Part shown: piece by piece, positions 11,331 through 22,058 of the stretch
Layout: every line of letters begins with the position of its first letter
How positions within the stretch are numbered: the stretch's first letter is position 1
Source: Petrolisthes cinctipes
Lineage: Eukaryota > Arthropoda > Malacostraca > Decapoda > Porcellanidae
Assembly (NCBI GenBank): GCA_033782935.1
Contig: JAWQEG010000622.1
Coordinates: 846,001-910,000 of the forward strand
Direction: 5' to 3'
Length of the DNA stretch: 64,000 bases
The notes under the pieces: generated by a model
Told to the model about the DNA's origin: nothing
Database searches by the model: none
What the model saw: only the letters and a program-made list of their open reading frames with translations
Made by a program: the position numbers and the translations under genes

Positions 11331-11800
11331 AGCTTATCCTACACCTCACGAGCCCACATCTATCTACACTGACGCCTCAAATGATGCTATCGGAGAGGTC
11401 CTGCAGCAGGAAGTGGACAGTATACTCAAGCCAATTGTCTTCTACAGCAAACGTCTGGAGCCACCAAAGCGCAAGTACAGCGCCTTCGACAGAGAGCTGG
11501 TGGCGATCCACGATGCTGTGAAGCACTTTCATCACTTCCTTGAAGGCAGGAGGTTCCACATCTGCACGGACCACAAGCCTCTTACCACAGCTATGAAGCA
11601 GCTGGGTACCAACTGGTCACCACGGGTTATGCGTCACTTAGCCTTCATCTCAGAATTCACTACCGACATTCATCACATCCGAGGAGAAGACAATGCAGTG
11701 GCAGACGCTATCTCCAGATCTCCACCAGTGCAACCAACCGTCACCACCATTCAACATATCCCGCCTCTGGACTCCCTGCAATTGCTACAGCTCAACAGTC
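11331..11800 (+). pseudogene. gypsy-1 RNase H domain
   Basis: YTDASNDAIGEVLQQ, FYSKRLEPPKRKYSAFDREL, the ICTDHKPL block and a C-terminal EDNAVADAISRSP tail give the complete gypsy RNase H layout, with catalytic Asp and Glu positions visible. A stop at 11329 separates it from the RT remnant. This is the best preserved domain of the element. Confidence 0.8.
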
Positions 11801-12535
11801 TGACATGCACTTGCAAGACCTCTTAACAGGCGACATGGGGTTACGCCTGGAATTCTGGACAGCCCCAGACTCTACCACTAAGCACTGGTGCGACACATCC
11901 TGCGGCATTCCACGCCCGTACATACCGCCACAGTTCAGGGAGGCAGTGTTCTCACACTATCACTCACTCAACCACCCAGGGGTTGTGGGTACACTTCGCC
12001 TTGTGAGCCGTCGAGAAGTATGGCCCGGCATGAGGAAACAGGTCAAGGAGTGGGTTACCTCATGCCTGCCCTGTCAACGTGCTAAAGTTGGTCGCAAAAC
12101 CCGTCCACCTCTCCATGAGTTCACCATTCCCACTGCCAGATTCCACACAGTACACATGGATATCATGGGCCCACTGCTACCATCATGGGGTGCATGATAC
12201 CTGCACCATTCCCCGGCAGAGCTGGTGTTCAGAGAGGACCTCTGCCTCCCTGGCCAGATTACTGCACCTGATGCAGACGCATCTAACCTCTCATTTTTGC
12301 CGGCACTCAAGCACACCATCGCTAACGCCGCATCTACGTCTACACGCCAGCATACCAGGCCTACCTACACACCACCCGGCCTACATACCGCACCCTCACT
12401 GCTACTCAGGACGGACTCACACCATACACCGCTCCAGCAGCTGTACACCAGCCCTCACCCCGTGCTCGCCAGGACGGACGCAACTGTCACTCTACGTATA
12501 CATGACAAGCCTTACGTCACGTCGTGGGAGAGGGT
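11800..12535 (+). pseudogene. gypsy-1 integrase with DDE core deleted
   Basis: The H2C2 zinc-binding domain is intact (HYHSLNHPG, then CLPCQRAK). VHMDIMGPLLPS, with the first catalytic Asp, follows. The frame then stops and restarts directly at HHSPAELVFREDLCLPGQ, normally found after the core, so the remaining Asp and Glu are gone. The C-terminal part continues to VTSWERVKPAH. The element therefore lost its integrase core as well as its RT core. Confidence 0.8.
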
Positions 12536-13611
12536 AAAACCAGCCCACACCACTGACTCACCACCTCACACCACAGCACTAAACACCCACCCATCAACTC
12601 ACACACCGGCACACACCACGCCTCATCCGCCATACACACACCCTATGCCACACTCAACTCACCGCCCACCACTCCTACCTACACCACACGCACTACCATT
12701 CACCTACGTACACCCTGAACAAACTACACCATCATACCACACCTCACACCACCAAACCAGTACACCACCACCTACCACTACCACCATCCCACCCCACCAC
12801 CGCATTCTCACGCTCACCCTCACATGCCTCTACCCGCCTCGCATTACCACAACACAATTCACTCATCACAACCTCCCACCCACACCCCTCCCCAACCTAC
12901 CCCGCCATCCCCCCACCCCAGCCTTCTTCCCCCTCCTATTCCCCTCATTTTTCCTATCCCACCCGTACAGAACCCCTCCGTCCTTCCCCTCCTGCGCCTA
13001 TCGCCACCCCCGTTAATATACCCAACCTACCTATCCCAACTCACCTACCCGTACCTCTCATTCCTCCTCCACATGAACCACTCGCCTCCCAAAGTCATCT
13101 ACCCGACCTACCTATCTCACCTCCTCTTCCTGACATATCGTTCCCCTCCATTCCCGACCCTTTCCCACTACTTGACCACACCCCACTTCAACTGTTACCT
13201 CTACCCGACAACTACACTCCCGACCCTATCCCATTACCTGACCACACCCTACCTGAACCGTTACCTCTACCTGACCTGCCCTCACCCGAACATACCTCGA
13301 TTGTTGTAATCCCTTCCAGTATCCCCCAGGACCAGCCACCTGTCATTCACGTTATGCCTGTCACACCTCCTCGTCCTGTTAGTCCTCGCCGCAGTCCCAC
13401 GCCTCCTCCATGCCTTGAGACGCCACCTTTGCCACACAACATGCTACGGGACGGCGAGCTGGCTCTGGAGCCTGAGGGATTCACGTCTCGGTCGGGACGC
13501 ACCATACGGCGTCCTGCCAAATATATCGCCTCTGTATCCAACACAGACACGCACACACTCCACATGCTGCCACACACACCCTTCAGTTGTTATCAACTCA
13601 CACACTTGTAA
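12536..13611 (+). pseudogene. gypsy-1 C-terminal tail region, Pro/Thr/His-rich
   Basis: After integrase the sequence turns into CA- and CCAC-rich DNA encoding Pro/Thr/His-rich frames on the plus strand. It ends in a frame carrying EGFTSRSGRTIRRPAKYI (13354-13611), which resembles the TRSGR...RRPxR tail of arthropod gypsy Pol. Overlapping open frames in 12,225-13,309 mostly reflect the missing G and T, not a separate gene. Confidence 0.55.
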
Positions 13612-13902
13612 TTCACGTTCACACTCCACACCTTCCACGTACACTTCTGTGCAACACATTTATTTCATGTATTTTCCATGTATATGTAGGTAATTTTGTG
13701 TATGTGACGTCACTTTCATATGTTTTCCCATGTATTTTACCATTTATTTACATCTGGTTATGTCATCCTCACATATATTACCTTGCTTATTGTGTATCGT
13801 TAACTGTCACCGTATATATATTTCATGTTTATTATTATTTTTTTTCTCTCTATGTAGGTAACTATTTCTATGTATGTATTAATTTCATTTGTATGTATGT
13901 TA

Positions 13903-14307
13903 TACTCTTCCCAAACCTGGAAGAGCTCTACGGCGTGGCTGGTGATTAATGCTGATATGCCAAACATCAAAACCATAAACAACAAATGATTACATTTAAC
14001 ACTATTCAGATTTTTGTTTTGCATCAGATACATATTATATATTACATATGTTAACATAATTATGTGCTGTACAAAATTCGTTAATTCTACAAGAAAAAAT
14101 ATGTGTTTATATAAATCATGTGGCGTTTATTTCCGCACCACATTATGAGACGTTGCCTTGAGGCTGGTGCGGGGTGAAGGTCACATGTTTGGGTCAGGTC
14201 GGTCAGTGACCATCATACCTGAAAAACTTTGTTTTGGTATAAATGTGGCAACAGCGTGCAAATTAGCTGCCCTCGCCCAAGAGACCTTCCAGGTTTGGGA
14301 AGACTAT
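13903..14307. mobile_element. Inverted-repeat element, about 405 bp
   Basis: The ends carry TCTTCCCAAACCTGGAAG and its reverse complement (13907-13923 and 14286-14302), just inside TTATA/TATAA, so a TA target duplication is plausible. Weaker inverted similarity continues inward. No protein is encoded. Superfamily is not determined; a Tc1/mariner-type MITE would fit. Confidence 0.6.
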
Positions 14308-14518
14308 AACAGGTTCTATTTTTTTCCTTATATGTGTTACTTATTCTTTATTTCATTTTTATGTATGTGAACATAGCTTATTTTTTTATATGTAATATGT
14401 GCCATACCCCAACCTCTCTTCCTGTCCTTGTAGTGACCCAATCACCAGAAGTTCCATTTTCTATGTATCACCTAGGCTAGCGCGTACCTTCCCCTACCTA
14501 GGCTAGCAGACTCACTTA

Positions 14519-15852
14519 CAGGGTTGCCAGGTCCACGGTTTTCCCGCTAAATTGGGCGGTTTTTTTTATGGAGGTTGGCGTGCAAAATTGGGTGGTCGAG
14601 GGTTGGCGGGTTTTTGGGCTGTTTTCTCTAGTGGCCGCAGGTTTTTGGGCTTCTTTATGAAAAAAAAGTGAACATTTCACCTTACCGCCAAAGTATCGCT
14701 AGGCTGGTGTGTAAACAAGGCTTGACCTCACCCCTCTTTGCAAGATGATTATCATATGTGGGCTGCCGCTCCCATCCATTAGACCCATACCGCCAAAACA
14801 TTTTTTTTTTCTAGAGAGATAAAAGGAATACAGGGATAGCTGTCTAATATCCAAAGGAAAATAATCAGTAATCTATCCCACTGCGATGGTGAACAAAAGA
14901 GAGAGCCTTTATTTAAAGGATATAATGTAACAGATATTCTAATTATATTTGTTTGTTATTACTTTTCAACTAATCACCTTCATTTTTCTTACCCTCTTCC
15001 CCCTCACCCTTGCCTCAAATCATCACATTTATTCTCTCCTATATCCACCTACGTTAATGCAGTATGCACTTCTTTAAACCCGGGTTCTTCAAATTACGGG
15101 TCCCGAATTCCTCCAAACTGGGTCGTAGGCTCACAAAAATAAATACATGAATAAAATAGAATAATAATGTTCGTGACAGTAAAATGAATATGAAGTTCAT
15201 ACATGAATCCACTTAACATATTTTTATAATCGAATATTCATATATTTAATTATCAATAAAACAAAATCATTGCAAAAATAATAGCCTTCTTGAGAGAGAA
15301 TAAGAAAGAGAGAGAGAGGGAGGGGTAGGTGAGGCAGTGTTTATAATTCTGGTTAGAATGCCTTTTTATCATAATTATTGCGTTTCAGTTTCTGGCCTTG
15401 TATTTTCTTAGGTTGATAATTCTGGTCATTTGTAAAAGATCTTTCTGTATGGGTCGCGAGAATGTTGTCATAGTAAAAACTAGGTCACGACTGAAAAAGT
15501 TTGAAGAACCCTGCTTTATACTATTGGTGATTCGATACCGTTCACAGTGTATGCTTCATTCATTCCTCCTGACACACGTCTTCTTTACATTACCTCCTAT
15601 ATAGCCCCGCCCACATTTCTCTCCTCCTCTCCCACTAACTTCCCCCCTCCCTCCACCTGCAACTGTTACCAGATCCGACGAGGAACAAACCAAGTCGCTG
15701 GTGGATGGGGTATGGACCCTTGATCTGTCCGGAGCTGTACACTATACTGATGATTCTAAGCTTGGGCTGTGTTTTGGCTGCTTTTGGAGACGATGGTCGC
15801 GGTTTTGGGGATTGGTTTGGGCGGGCTAGCGATCCACCACCTGGCAACCTTG
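14519..15852. mobile_element. hAT-like non-autonomous transposon, 1.33 kb
   Basis: The ends are CAGGGTTGCCAGGT and its inverted partner (one mismatch), with CTCACTTA repeated exactly outside both ends (14511-14518 and 15853-15860). Eight-base target duplication and CAGGGTTGCCAG ends are classic for hAT. Subterminal GGCGGTTTTT and GGTTTTTGGGC motifs repeat near the left end, and related inverted motifs lie near the right end, a usual transposase-binding arrangement. No hAT transposase frame exists. It contains a second element at 15080-15513. Confidence 0.9.
15080..15513. mobile_element. hAT-like MITE nested in a hAT-like element
   Basis: Ends GGGTTCTTCAAA and TTTGAAGAACCC are inverted repeats, with GTCGTGACC/GGTCGTAGG-type subterminal similarity. 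The flanks CTTTAAAC (15072-15079) and CTTTATAC (15514-15521) match at 7 of 8 bases, consistent with an aged 8-bp target duplication. A GA-rich stretch lies inside at 15293-15325. Length is 434 bp with no coding frame. Confidence 0.75.
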
Positions 15853-15860
15853 CTCACTTA

Positions 15861-16237
15861 GCTCCTGGGCCAGCCAGCATCCACACCTGCCGCCTCCCCC
15901 GCTCCTGCCGTTCCCCACACTCACCTTACTACTCCACGCGAAGCCCCCACGCTACAGTAATAAGACTCCAACACATACACCAAGACCCTACGAAGATACA
16001 AGTTACTCTACAAGCAACACACCTCCAGGCAGACGGGAAGGCCCTACTCTGGTGCTTGGAACTACCATTTACTTACTTACTTGTGTACTTACTTAATAAA
16101 CTGTACCATGTACTAGAGTCTACTATACACCTTCGGTAGTAGTGTGCCTCAAACATTACAATAGATAGAAACACATTGACAATAACTAGCGACTTACCTC
16201 CTTGTGATTGTGACTCTTACAGCAAAATGGTTGATTA
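15861..16237. other. Unassigned sequence downstream of the hAT-like element
   Basis: C-rich sequence continues the composition seen before the insertion, then TTAC repeats and an AATAAA lie at 16069-16099. It may be the 3' end of gypsy-1, but no LTR match was seen. Confidence 0.3.
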
Positions 16238-16960
16238 GACTAATAAATGGCAGATGGAGTTTAATGCAGATAAGTGTCATGTTATAAAGTTTGGAACAAG
16301 TGAAAGAAGACGAAATTGGCAGTACAAGCTTGGAAATATATTATATGAAACAAAGAAAGAAAGAGATTTAGGGGTAACGATAAATAAGAAATTGACACCA
16401 GATGATCATATAAATGAAAAAGTGAGAAACATGTAGGGTTTCTACATTGTTAGCAAATATTAGAGTGGCCTTCACTTATATAGACGAAGAAATGGTCAAG
16501 AAAATAATAAAATCTTTTATAAGGCCTACCTTGGAATATGCGACAGTAGTATGGAACCCACATTTAAAGAAACATATCGCAACATTAGATAAAGTACAAA
16601 GAGCCGCAACTAGATAGTACCAAGTCTAAGAGAACTAAGCTATGAAGAAAGACTAGAGAAACTAAAATGACCTAAACTAGAAGAAGGACGAAAGAGAGGA
16701 GATATGATTATAGTTTACAAATGTGTCACAGAAAAAGAAAGACAGATATAGAGAACTTGTGTCAACAAGGAATACATAAAATGAGAGGCCACAATAAGAA
16801 ATTCATTGAAAGTAGAGGAGATATAGATATACAGAAATATAGCTTTCCAAATAGAGTATGGTAATAGTTCAGTGGAACAAATTACCAGCTGAAGTGGTGT
16901 GTGCCAAACACATACACAAGGTTAAACAGTAATATGATAATTGGGTTATAAACTACGGGA
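16238..16960 (+). pseudogene. CR1-like LINE fragment, RT C-terminal part
   Basis: MEFNADKCHVIKFG followed by ERDLGVTINKKLTPDDHI is the thumb block of CR1/Jockey-type reverse transcriptases. Broken frames downstream continue it: AYLGICDSSMEPTFKE, a YEERLEKLK block near 16640 and further fragments to about 16960. Stops and shifts are frequent. The catalytic part is not present. Confidence 0.75.
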
Positions 16961-16999
16961 TATTACGAGCTTGACTCAATCTTGTAAAGATACAAATAG

Positions 17000-17103
17000 G
17001 TAAGAACACACACACCCATACAAGCACGCACACAATTCATGCACCTTTGTGCATACAACCACACACACCCCCGCAAGCACCCAAACAGTACATGCACCTC
17101 TGT

Positions 17104-17135
<32 letters not shown>

Positions 17136-17235
17136 ATACAGTTTATGCACCTCACCACACCACACCACATGCACCTTTGTACATACACACACACATACAC
17201 ATACACAAGCAAGCATGCATACATACATACACATC
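17000..17235. repeat. CA-rich microsatellite cluster
   Basis: CA runs (17106-17130 and others) alternate with CATACA units. Open frames on both strands here are artefacts of the dinucleotide pattern. Confidence 0.9.
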
Positions 17236-17239
17236 ACTC

Positions 17240-17385
17240 GAAACACTTGTTGATGAATTGGGAGGTCTCTGTTTCCTCCAAACTATCTCAGGAAACCTCA
17301 GTGCTACTAATGGGGGACTGTTTCGTGGCATAGTTTGGAGGATTCAATAGCCCTCTCATTTACCAACAAGAAAATATTCCCTTAC
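17240..17385. mobile_element. MITE family B, copy B0
   Basis: Contains the family's inner blocks CTTGTTGATGAATTGGGAGG and CCAACTTTACC-like right arm ending CCAACAAGAAAATATTCCC. The terminal TTAA is not preserved. Degraded member of the family described at 21390-21555. Confidence 0.65.
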
Positions 17386-17455
17386 TGTTCATTACGAAGT
17401 TGATAGCCCGTCACTCACTCTCCAGCCTCTCCCTCTCTCCCTCTCCACATTTGTA

Positions 17456-17458
<3 letters not shown>

Positions 17459-17510
<52 letters not shown>

Positions 17511-17640
17511 ATGGTTATGTATGTGGTGAAGTGTACGTGTGTGTGTGTATGGTTATGTATGTGTGTGGTGTCTGTGTGTGTGTATGTGAAGAAGTGTACG
17601 TGTGTGGTGTCTGTGTGTGTGTCTATGTGTGTGTATGGTT
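17459..17640. repeat. (CT)n and (GT)n microsatellites
   Basis: About 19 CT units switch directly to GT units, followed by irregular GTGTATG repeats to about 17640. Confidence 0.9.
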
Positions 17641-17654
17641 TGATGGACCATTAT

Positions 17655-18350
17655 GTTGAGTATTTATTCCATTTTCTCTCTATTCCTTTTATTCCATTTT
17701 CTCTCTATTCCTCCTTGTATTACACTTTCTCTCTGTTCTATTTATTCCATTTTCTCATTATTCCTTCTTTTATTCCATTTTCTCTCTATTCCTTTTATTC
17801 CATTTTCTCTCTATTCCTTTTATTCCATTTTCTCTCTATTCCTCCTTGTATTACACTTTCTCTCTGTTCTATTTATTCCATTTTCTCATTATTCCTTCTT
17901 TTATTCCATTTTATCTATATTGCTTGTTTTATTCAATTTTTTCTATATTCCTTCTTTTATTCAATTTTCTTTTTATTACTCCTTATATTCCATTTTCTCA
18001 CTATTACTCCTTTTATTCCATTTTCTCATTATTTTTCCTTTTATTCCATTGTCTCTGTTCCTCCTTTAATTCCATTTCTTTCTCTATAACTCCTTTTATT
18101 CCATCTTATCTCTATTCCACCTTTCATTCCTGTTTTTCTCCCAGTTCATCCATATATTTAATATTTTCTCTTTTCTTCTCTTCATTCCTTTTTCCCTATA
18201 ATCTTTTTTTTTTTTCTATTCCATTTTATCTCTATTCCTCCTTTTATTTAAGTTTCTATTTTTCCTTAAATCATTTCAGTTACTTACTATTACTCTTTCC
18301 ATCTCATTTCCTCACTATTCCTCCTTTTATTCAATTTTCTGGGTTATCTT
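17655..18350 (+). repeat. Degenerate minisatellite, block 1
   Basis: Repeats of about 25 bp built on TTATTCCATTTTCTCTC and TATTCCTCC. A higher-order unit of about 131 bp is seen: CTCCTTGTATTACAC occurs at 17711 and 17842. All three plus-strand frames stay open for long distances, giving Phe/Ser/Ile-rich translations with no domain; not a gene. Confidence 0.9.
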
Positions 18351-18458
18351 TCAGCACCTGCACATTTTATCTCTTACATGTGCTAGTTCACTCCCCTTCC
18401 TGATAAGTTTCTGCATACACACACACAAACATTTCTCAGTTTAATCCAACACACCTGA

Positions 18459-18464
<6 letters not shown>

Positions 18465-18493
<29 letters not shown>

Positions 18494-18512
18494 GTGTGTG
18501 TGTGTGTGTGAT
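18465..18512. repeat. (AC)n-(GT)n palindromic microsatellite
   Basis: About 13 AC units run into ATGT and about 10 GT units, forming a perfect hairpin-capable tract. Confidence 0.9.
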
Positions 18513-18669
18513 ACCCTTGTATCTGGTAACAGTGGCAATATATGTCTTGAACCGAAATTCAGTCGTCTACTCGGGCGAAACAAATCCAATGAATATTTGT
18601 CACGATGTAGATTAAACTGTTTTAGAAACTATAATAATGATACATGTTGATGGATGGGGTGGCCTCGAG

Positions 18670-19320
18670 TCATCTCTTTATTCCTCCTTTTATTCCATTT
18701 TCTCTTTATTCCTCCTTTTATTCCATCTTCTCTTTATTCCTCCTTTTATTTGATTAGTTCTATTTTCCTCAATTATTTTCATTTTCTCTTTATAACTATT
18801 TTTATTCCATTTTCTCACTTTACCTTCATATATTTCAATGTATCTCTGTTCCACCTTCTATTCCAATTTCTGTCTTCTTCCTTTCATATTATTTTCTCTA
18901 TTTCTATTTCTATTCCATTTTCTACTGCTCTTGTAATTCCAATTTCTCCTTATTATTAATTTTATTCCACTTTCTTTCTATTACTCTTATTCCATTTTCT
19001 CTCTATTCTTCTTCCTATTCTATTTTCTTTCTATCCTTCCTACTATTCCATTTTCTCTCTTTACTTCCTCCTATTCAATTATTTCTCTGTTCCTCTTTTT
19101 CTTCCATTTTCTCCCTATTCCTCTTTTCATTCTATTTTCTCTATAATCCTCCTTCTATTCCTTTTTTTCTATATTACTCCTTTTATTCCATTTCCTTTCT
19201 ATTTCTCCTTATATCCAAGATTCTCTCCAGTCCTTCTTCCATTCCATTTTCTCTCTATGCATACTATTAATTCATTTTCTCACTATTCCTCCTTTTATTT
19301 CATTTTCTCTCTCCTCTCTC
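18670..19320 (+). repeat. Degenerate minisatellite, block 2
   Basis: The same roughly 25-bp unit as 17655-18350. The sequence just after each block is also related: CACCTGCACATTTTATC...TTTCTGCATACACA after block 1 (18355-18420) and AGCTGTACATTTATC...TTTCTGCATACACA after block 2 (19335-19405). The two blocks are therefore copies of one larger unit of about 1 kb. Confidence 0.85.
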
Positions 19321-19493
19321 TGTTCGCTTTCAACAGCTGTACATTTATCATTTACATCTATGAGCTCTCTCGCTGTCCGATATATTTATTCAAATTTCTG
19401 CATACACATGCACTTTTCTCAGTTTGATTAAACCAATACACACACGCACATAAGTGCGCCCTACTTCTCTGTTCAGCTCTCACCTGGCAACAC

Positions 19494-19530
19494 ACACACA
19501 CAGACATACACACACACACACACACACACA
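19494..19530. repeat. CA microsatellite
   Basis: Interrupted CA run in the sequence after minisatellite block 2. Confidence 0.9.
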
Positions 19531-19659
19531 TGTATGTATTTCATCTCTGTTCAGCTATCATCTGGACACACACAAACACAGTAACATAATCTTTATGGAG
19601 TCATGCCTGTCTGTCCCTCACGCATTATCATCTGTATACTGGATCAACCCCTAGATAGG

Positions 19660-19765
19660 CTACGTTAGGTTTGGTAAGAGTATTTAGATACAGTATAATG
19701 AACTGGGAAAGGCAATGAGACTAGTTTTAAGGATATCCCATGGTTAGTTTTATCACTACAGCCCA
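19660..19765. repeat. Dispersed repeat with TTAGG motif, copy 2
   Basis: GTTAGGTTTGG, then CTGGGAAAGGCAATGAGACTA, then GGATATCCCATGG...GTTTTATCACT. Related sequences lie at 4960-5015 and 40733-40870. Family unknown. Confidence 0.6.
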
Positions 19766-19805
19766 AGCGTCAATATGAGCTTTTTTGACATCCACCCCTG
19801 GGAGC

Positions 19806-19857
19806 CTTGACAGGGTTGACCCAGTATACAGTTGGTAATACCTTGACAGGGTTGACC
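19806..19857. repeat. 36-bp tandem duplication, target of the following element
   Basis: TTGACAGGGTTGACCCAGTA...GGTAATACC starts a second unit at 19843. That unit is interrupted after GGTTGACC by the element at 19858-21049 and resumes at 21050. The insertion therefore hit the second copy of a pre-existing tandem pair. Confidence 0.85.
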
Positions 19858-20139
19858 CACAGAGCTATACACATAGAGCGATCGACCCTGTGTTATTAGA
19901 TAGGGGAGGAGCGTCGCCAGCCAGCCTGCTCGGCGGCCATTTTGAAATGCTCTTTGGCGCGCGCTTTGAACTCCCGTACGTACTTGTATAGTATGTTTCT
20001 ATCCACAGTTATTGACATTTCCCTGATTTGTAACGCATTGTATCTTGTTATCTAATTATGCAAAGAAATTAAACTTAAACTGGTTTATTAAACAAGACAA
20101 ATATATATAACTGTAATCTGTCTCCCTCTCCCTCCACTT

Positions 20140-20660
20140 ACCTTACATACATACATACATATTACTCTAGTGTGACATTCATACATATATACATATTACT
20201 CTAGTGTGACATACATACATATTACTCTAGTGTGACATACATACATACAGTCGTGGTCAATAATAATCATCCACATATGGGTAACTTTAACAATTTACTG
20301 CGTAATGTTTTCATGTTCACATATTATTTTATTGTTTTAAGCAGTGTGTAGCTGTTTGTATTAAATTAAACGATGGCACTATACCTATTTATTGGAATGT
20401 TTATCAGCTAAGGAACAGAGGGAAACTGTCAAAATCTTACGTGAGTTACTCCTATATGGATGATTATTTTTTACCACGGCTGTACATACATACATATTAC
20501 TCTAGTGTGACATACATACATACATATTATTCTAGTGTGACATATATACATACATACATATTACTCAAGTGTGACATACATATATACATACACACATTCT
20601 AGTGTGACATGCATATATACACACATATTACTCTAGTGTGACATACATACATTCATACTG
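20140..20660. repeat. Minisatellite inside the hAT-like element
   Basis: Repeats of about 27-40 bp with a variable CATA tract and the fixed block ATTACTCTAGTGTGACAT, at least eight copies. The array is split by the MITE at 20248-20482. Confidence 0.9.
20248..20482 (+). mobile_element. Tc1/mariner-type MITE inside the minisatellite
   Basis: The ends CAGTCGTGGT and ACCACGGCTG are inverted, with TAATCATCCATAT-like subterminal similarity over about 40 bp, and TA lies on both sides. The interior includes a short frame LSAKEQRETVKIL that resembles the N-terminal helix of a mariner-type transposase. This would make it a deletion derivative of a full element; the resemblance is weak. Confidence 0.8.
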
Positions 20661-21238
20661 AACAATGTGAACATAAAATACTTATCATAATAGAGATTAA
20701 GTACGTTGTATATATATATTATAAGAAGGTGGCTGTGGATGAGTGCCAACGATAGTTTTGTTTATCTAACTCATTTCACCTATTAACCGAAATGTATTTA
20801 TATTTAATCAGCCATTCACTAATATATCGGTTAAAGAAATACTTATTCATATATTGTGAGTCACTATAATGTAGTTAATATACCATATCAACAATGAAAG
20901 ACCGAATAAATGAAATAATATCTTACCCTGGCATAAGCTAACAGGCTGGCGGGTTGAGGGGAAGGGCAACTTATCATGGCCGCCAACCCACTTCCGGTGG
21001 TGACACTCCAGGGGGGGGGGGTTGCGCGCTCTATGTGTATAGCTCTGTGGGTTGACCCAGTATACAGTTGGTAATACTGCGTCCCGGTGTAATTATTGTT
21101 ACAATACTTCCTTTACTTCTTTCTGGTAATTTTTCAAATAATTTTTCTAGCCACTTTTATTTCATCTACTTTCTTTTCTCTCATTCTTCCTGATGAAACT
21201 TTTACTATCTCTTTATCTGATAAAGCTGAACTTTTCTC

Positions 21239-21393
21239 TTAAGGGACCCTGTGATGTAGTCAGAAAATTAAAGGTTAGCGAGTCCTTTAAACATTGCCAC
21301 GAAACCCTACTTATATGGACGGAGCTTGTTTCGTGGCATGGACAGGAGGAATCAGAAGCCTCCAATTTTCATACACGACAACAGGGGCCTTAA
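21239..21393 (-). mobile_element. MITE family A, copy A1
   Basis: TTAA on both sides, with ends GGGACCCTGTGAT and a decayed inverted partner. The middle carries GCCACGAAAC...GTTTCGTGGC, an inner inverted repeat, followed by AGGAGGAATCAGAAGCC. Five copies occur in this window (21239, 23142, 28435, 30380, 35825). TTAA flanks suggest piggyBac-type mobilisation. It shares its right TTAA with B1. Confidence 0.8.
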
Positions 21394-21555
21394 GGGAAGA
21401 TTCTCTTGTTTATGAACGGGAAGGTCATTGATACCTCCAAACTATAACATGAAACAACAGATCCTCTATTAGTGCCATCGAGATGATTTGTTTGCTGGTA
21501 TAGTTTGGAGAAATCAGTAGCCTTCCAATTTACCAACAAGAGAATATCACCTTAA
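21390..21555 (+). mobile_element. MITE family B, copy B1
   Basis: TTAA on both sides, with inverted ends of the form GGGGAGATTCTCTTGTTGGT (decayed). Inner blocks are ACCTCCAAACTATAACATG and GGTATAGTTTGGAGAAATC. Copies are at 17240, 21390, 22898, 27265, 28804 and 30743. It begins on the TTAA that ends A1. Confidence 0.8.
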
Positions 21556-21990
21556 ACCTTTTTCTCAAACACCGCTCTTGACTAATTCGGCACTATTCCT
21601 CCATCTCCGCCCCTCTGACCTACTTGTACTTGCCATCTGAATATATTCAAAGGAGTACTTTCTGCCTTCTGTGACCTTGACACTCAGTTTCTGGTAGGAT
21701 TTCCCCTGTCATCATAAAGAATTTTCCTTCTGTGCTTGCCGATTCCCTGCCAAGACAAAACCTATCCACCTGTGCCTCTCTTCCTACCTGTTCCTAAGCA
21801 TACACAGTATACTTCCACTCATTAACTATCGCCCCATTGTTTTGATACCTTATCTATCGAAAAATTTCTAATCTATTCTTGATTGAAATTCAAAGGTTTT
21901 ACACCAAGCTTTACTCATTCTTCTGTATCATCATAATGAACTGTTCCCATTTACTGCCGTTCTACCGTGGTCTTCTATCACTCCTTCCTG
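21556..21990 (+). pseudogene. Possible LINE reverse transcriptase scrap
   Basis: The frame reading LINYRPIVLIPYLSKNF near 21818-21870 resembles the NYRPI.LLP..SK.FE block of Jockey/CR1-type RTs, with stops directly after. Nothing else is clear around it. Confidence 0.4.
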
Positions 21991-22018
21991 ATTCATGGTC
22001 GTCTTCTATTTGAACCTG

Positions 22019-22020
22019 AG

Positions 22021-22058
<38 letters not shown>

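Larger units (their letters stand above)
19858..21049. mobile_element. hAT-like non-autonomous transposon, 1.19 kb
   Basis: The ends are inverted repeats of about 23 bp starting CACAGAGCTATACACATAG. GGTTGACC lies outside both ends (19850-19857 and 21050-21057), an exact 8-bp duplication. Near the right end are a G run (21011-21021) and the CATGGCCGCC motif, mirrored by GGCGGCCATT near the left end. The interior holds an AT-rich minisatellite and a nested TA-flanked MITE. No transposase frame was found. hAT is favoured; P-like is possible. Confidence 0.9.

Noticed and set aside
12225..13309. Long overlapping plus-strand open frames (263 and 161 codons)
   Set aside because: They arise from CA/CCAC-rich sequence lacking stop-forming bases. 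Only the ends show gypsy-like blocks, so no separate gene is called.
17400..18403. 229- and 185-codon frames with membrane-like translation
   Set aside because: All plus-strand frames are open across the pyrimidine minisatellite; hydrophobicity comes from TTC/ATT codons, not from a membrane protein.
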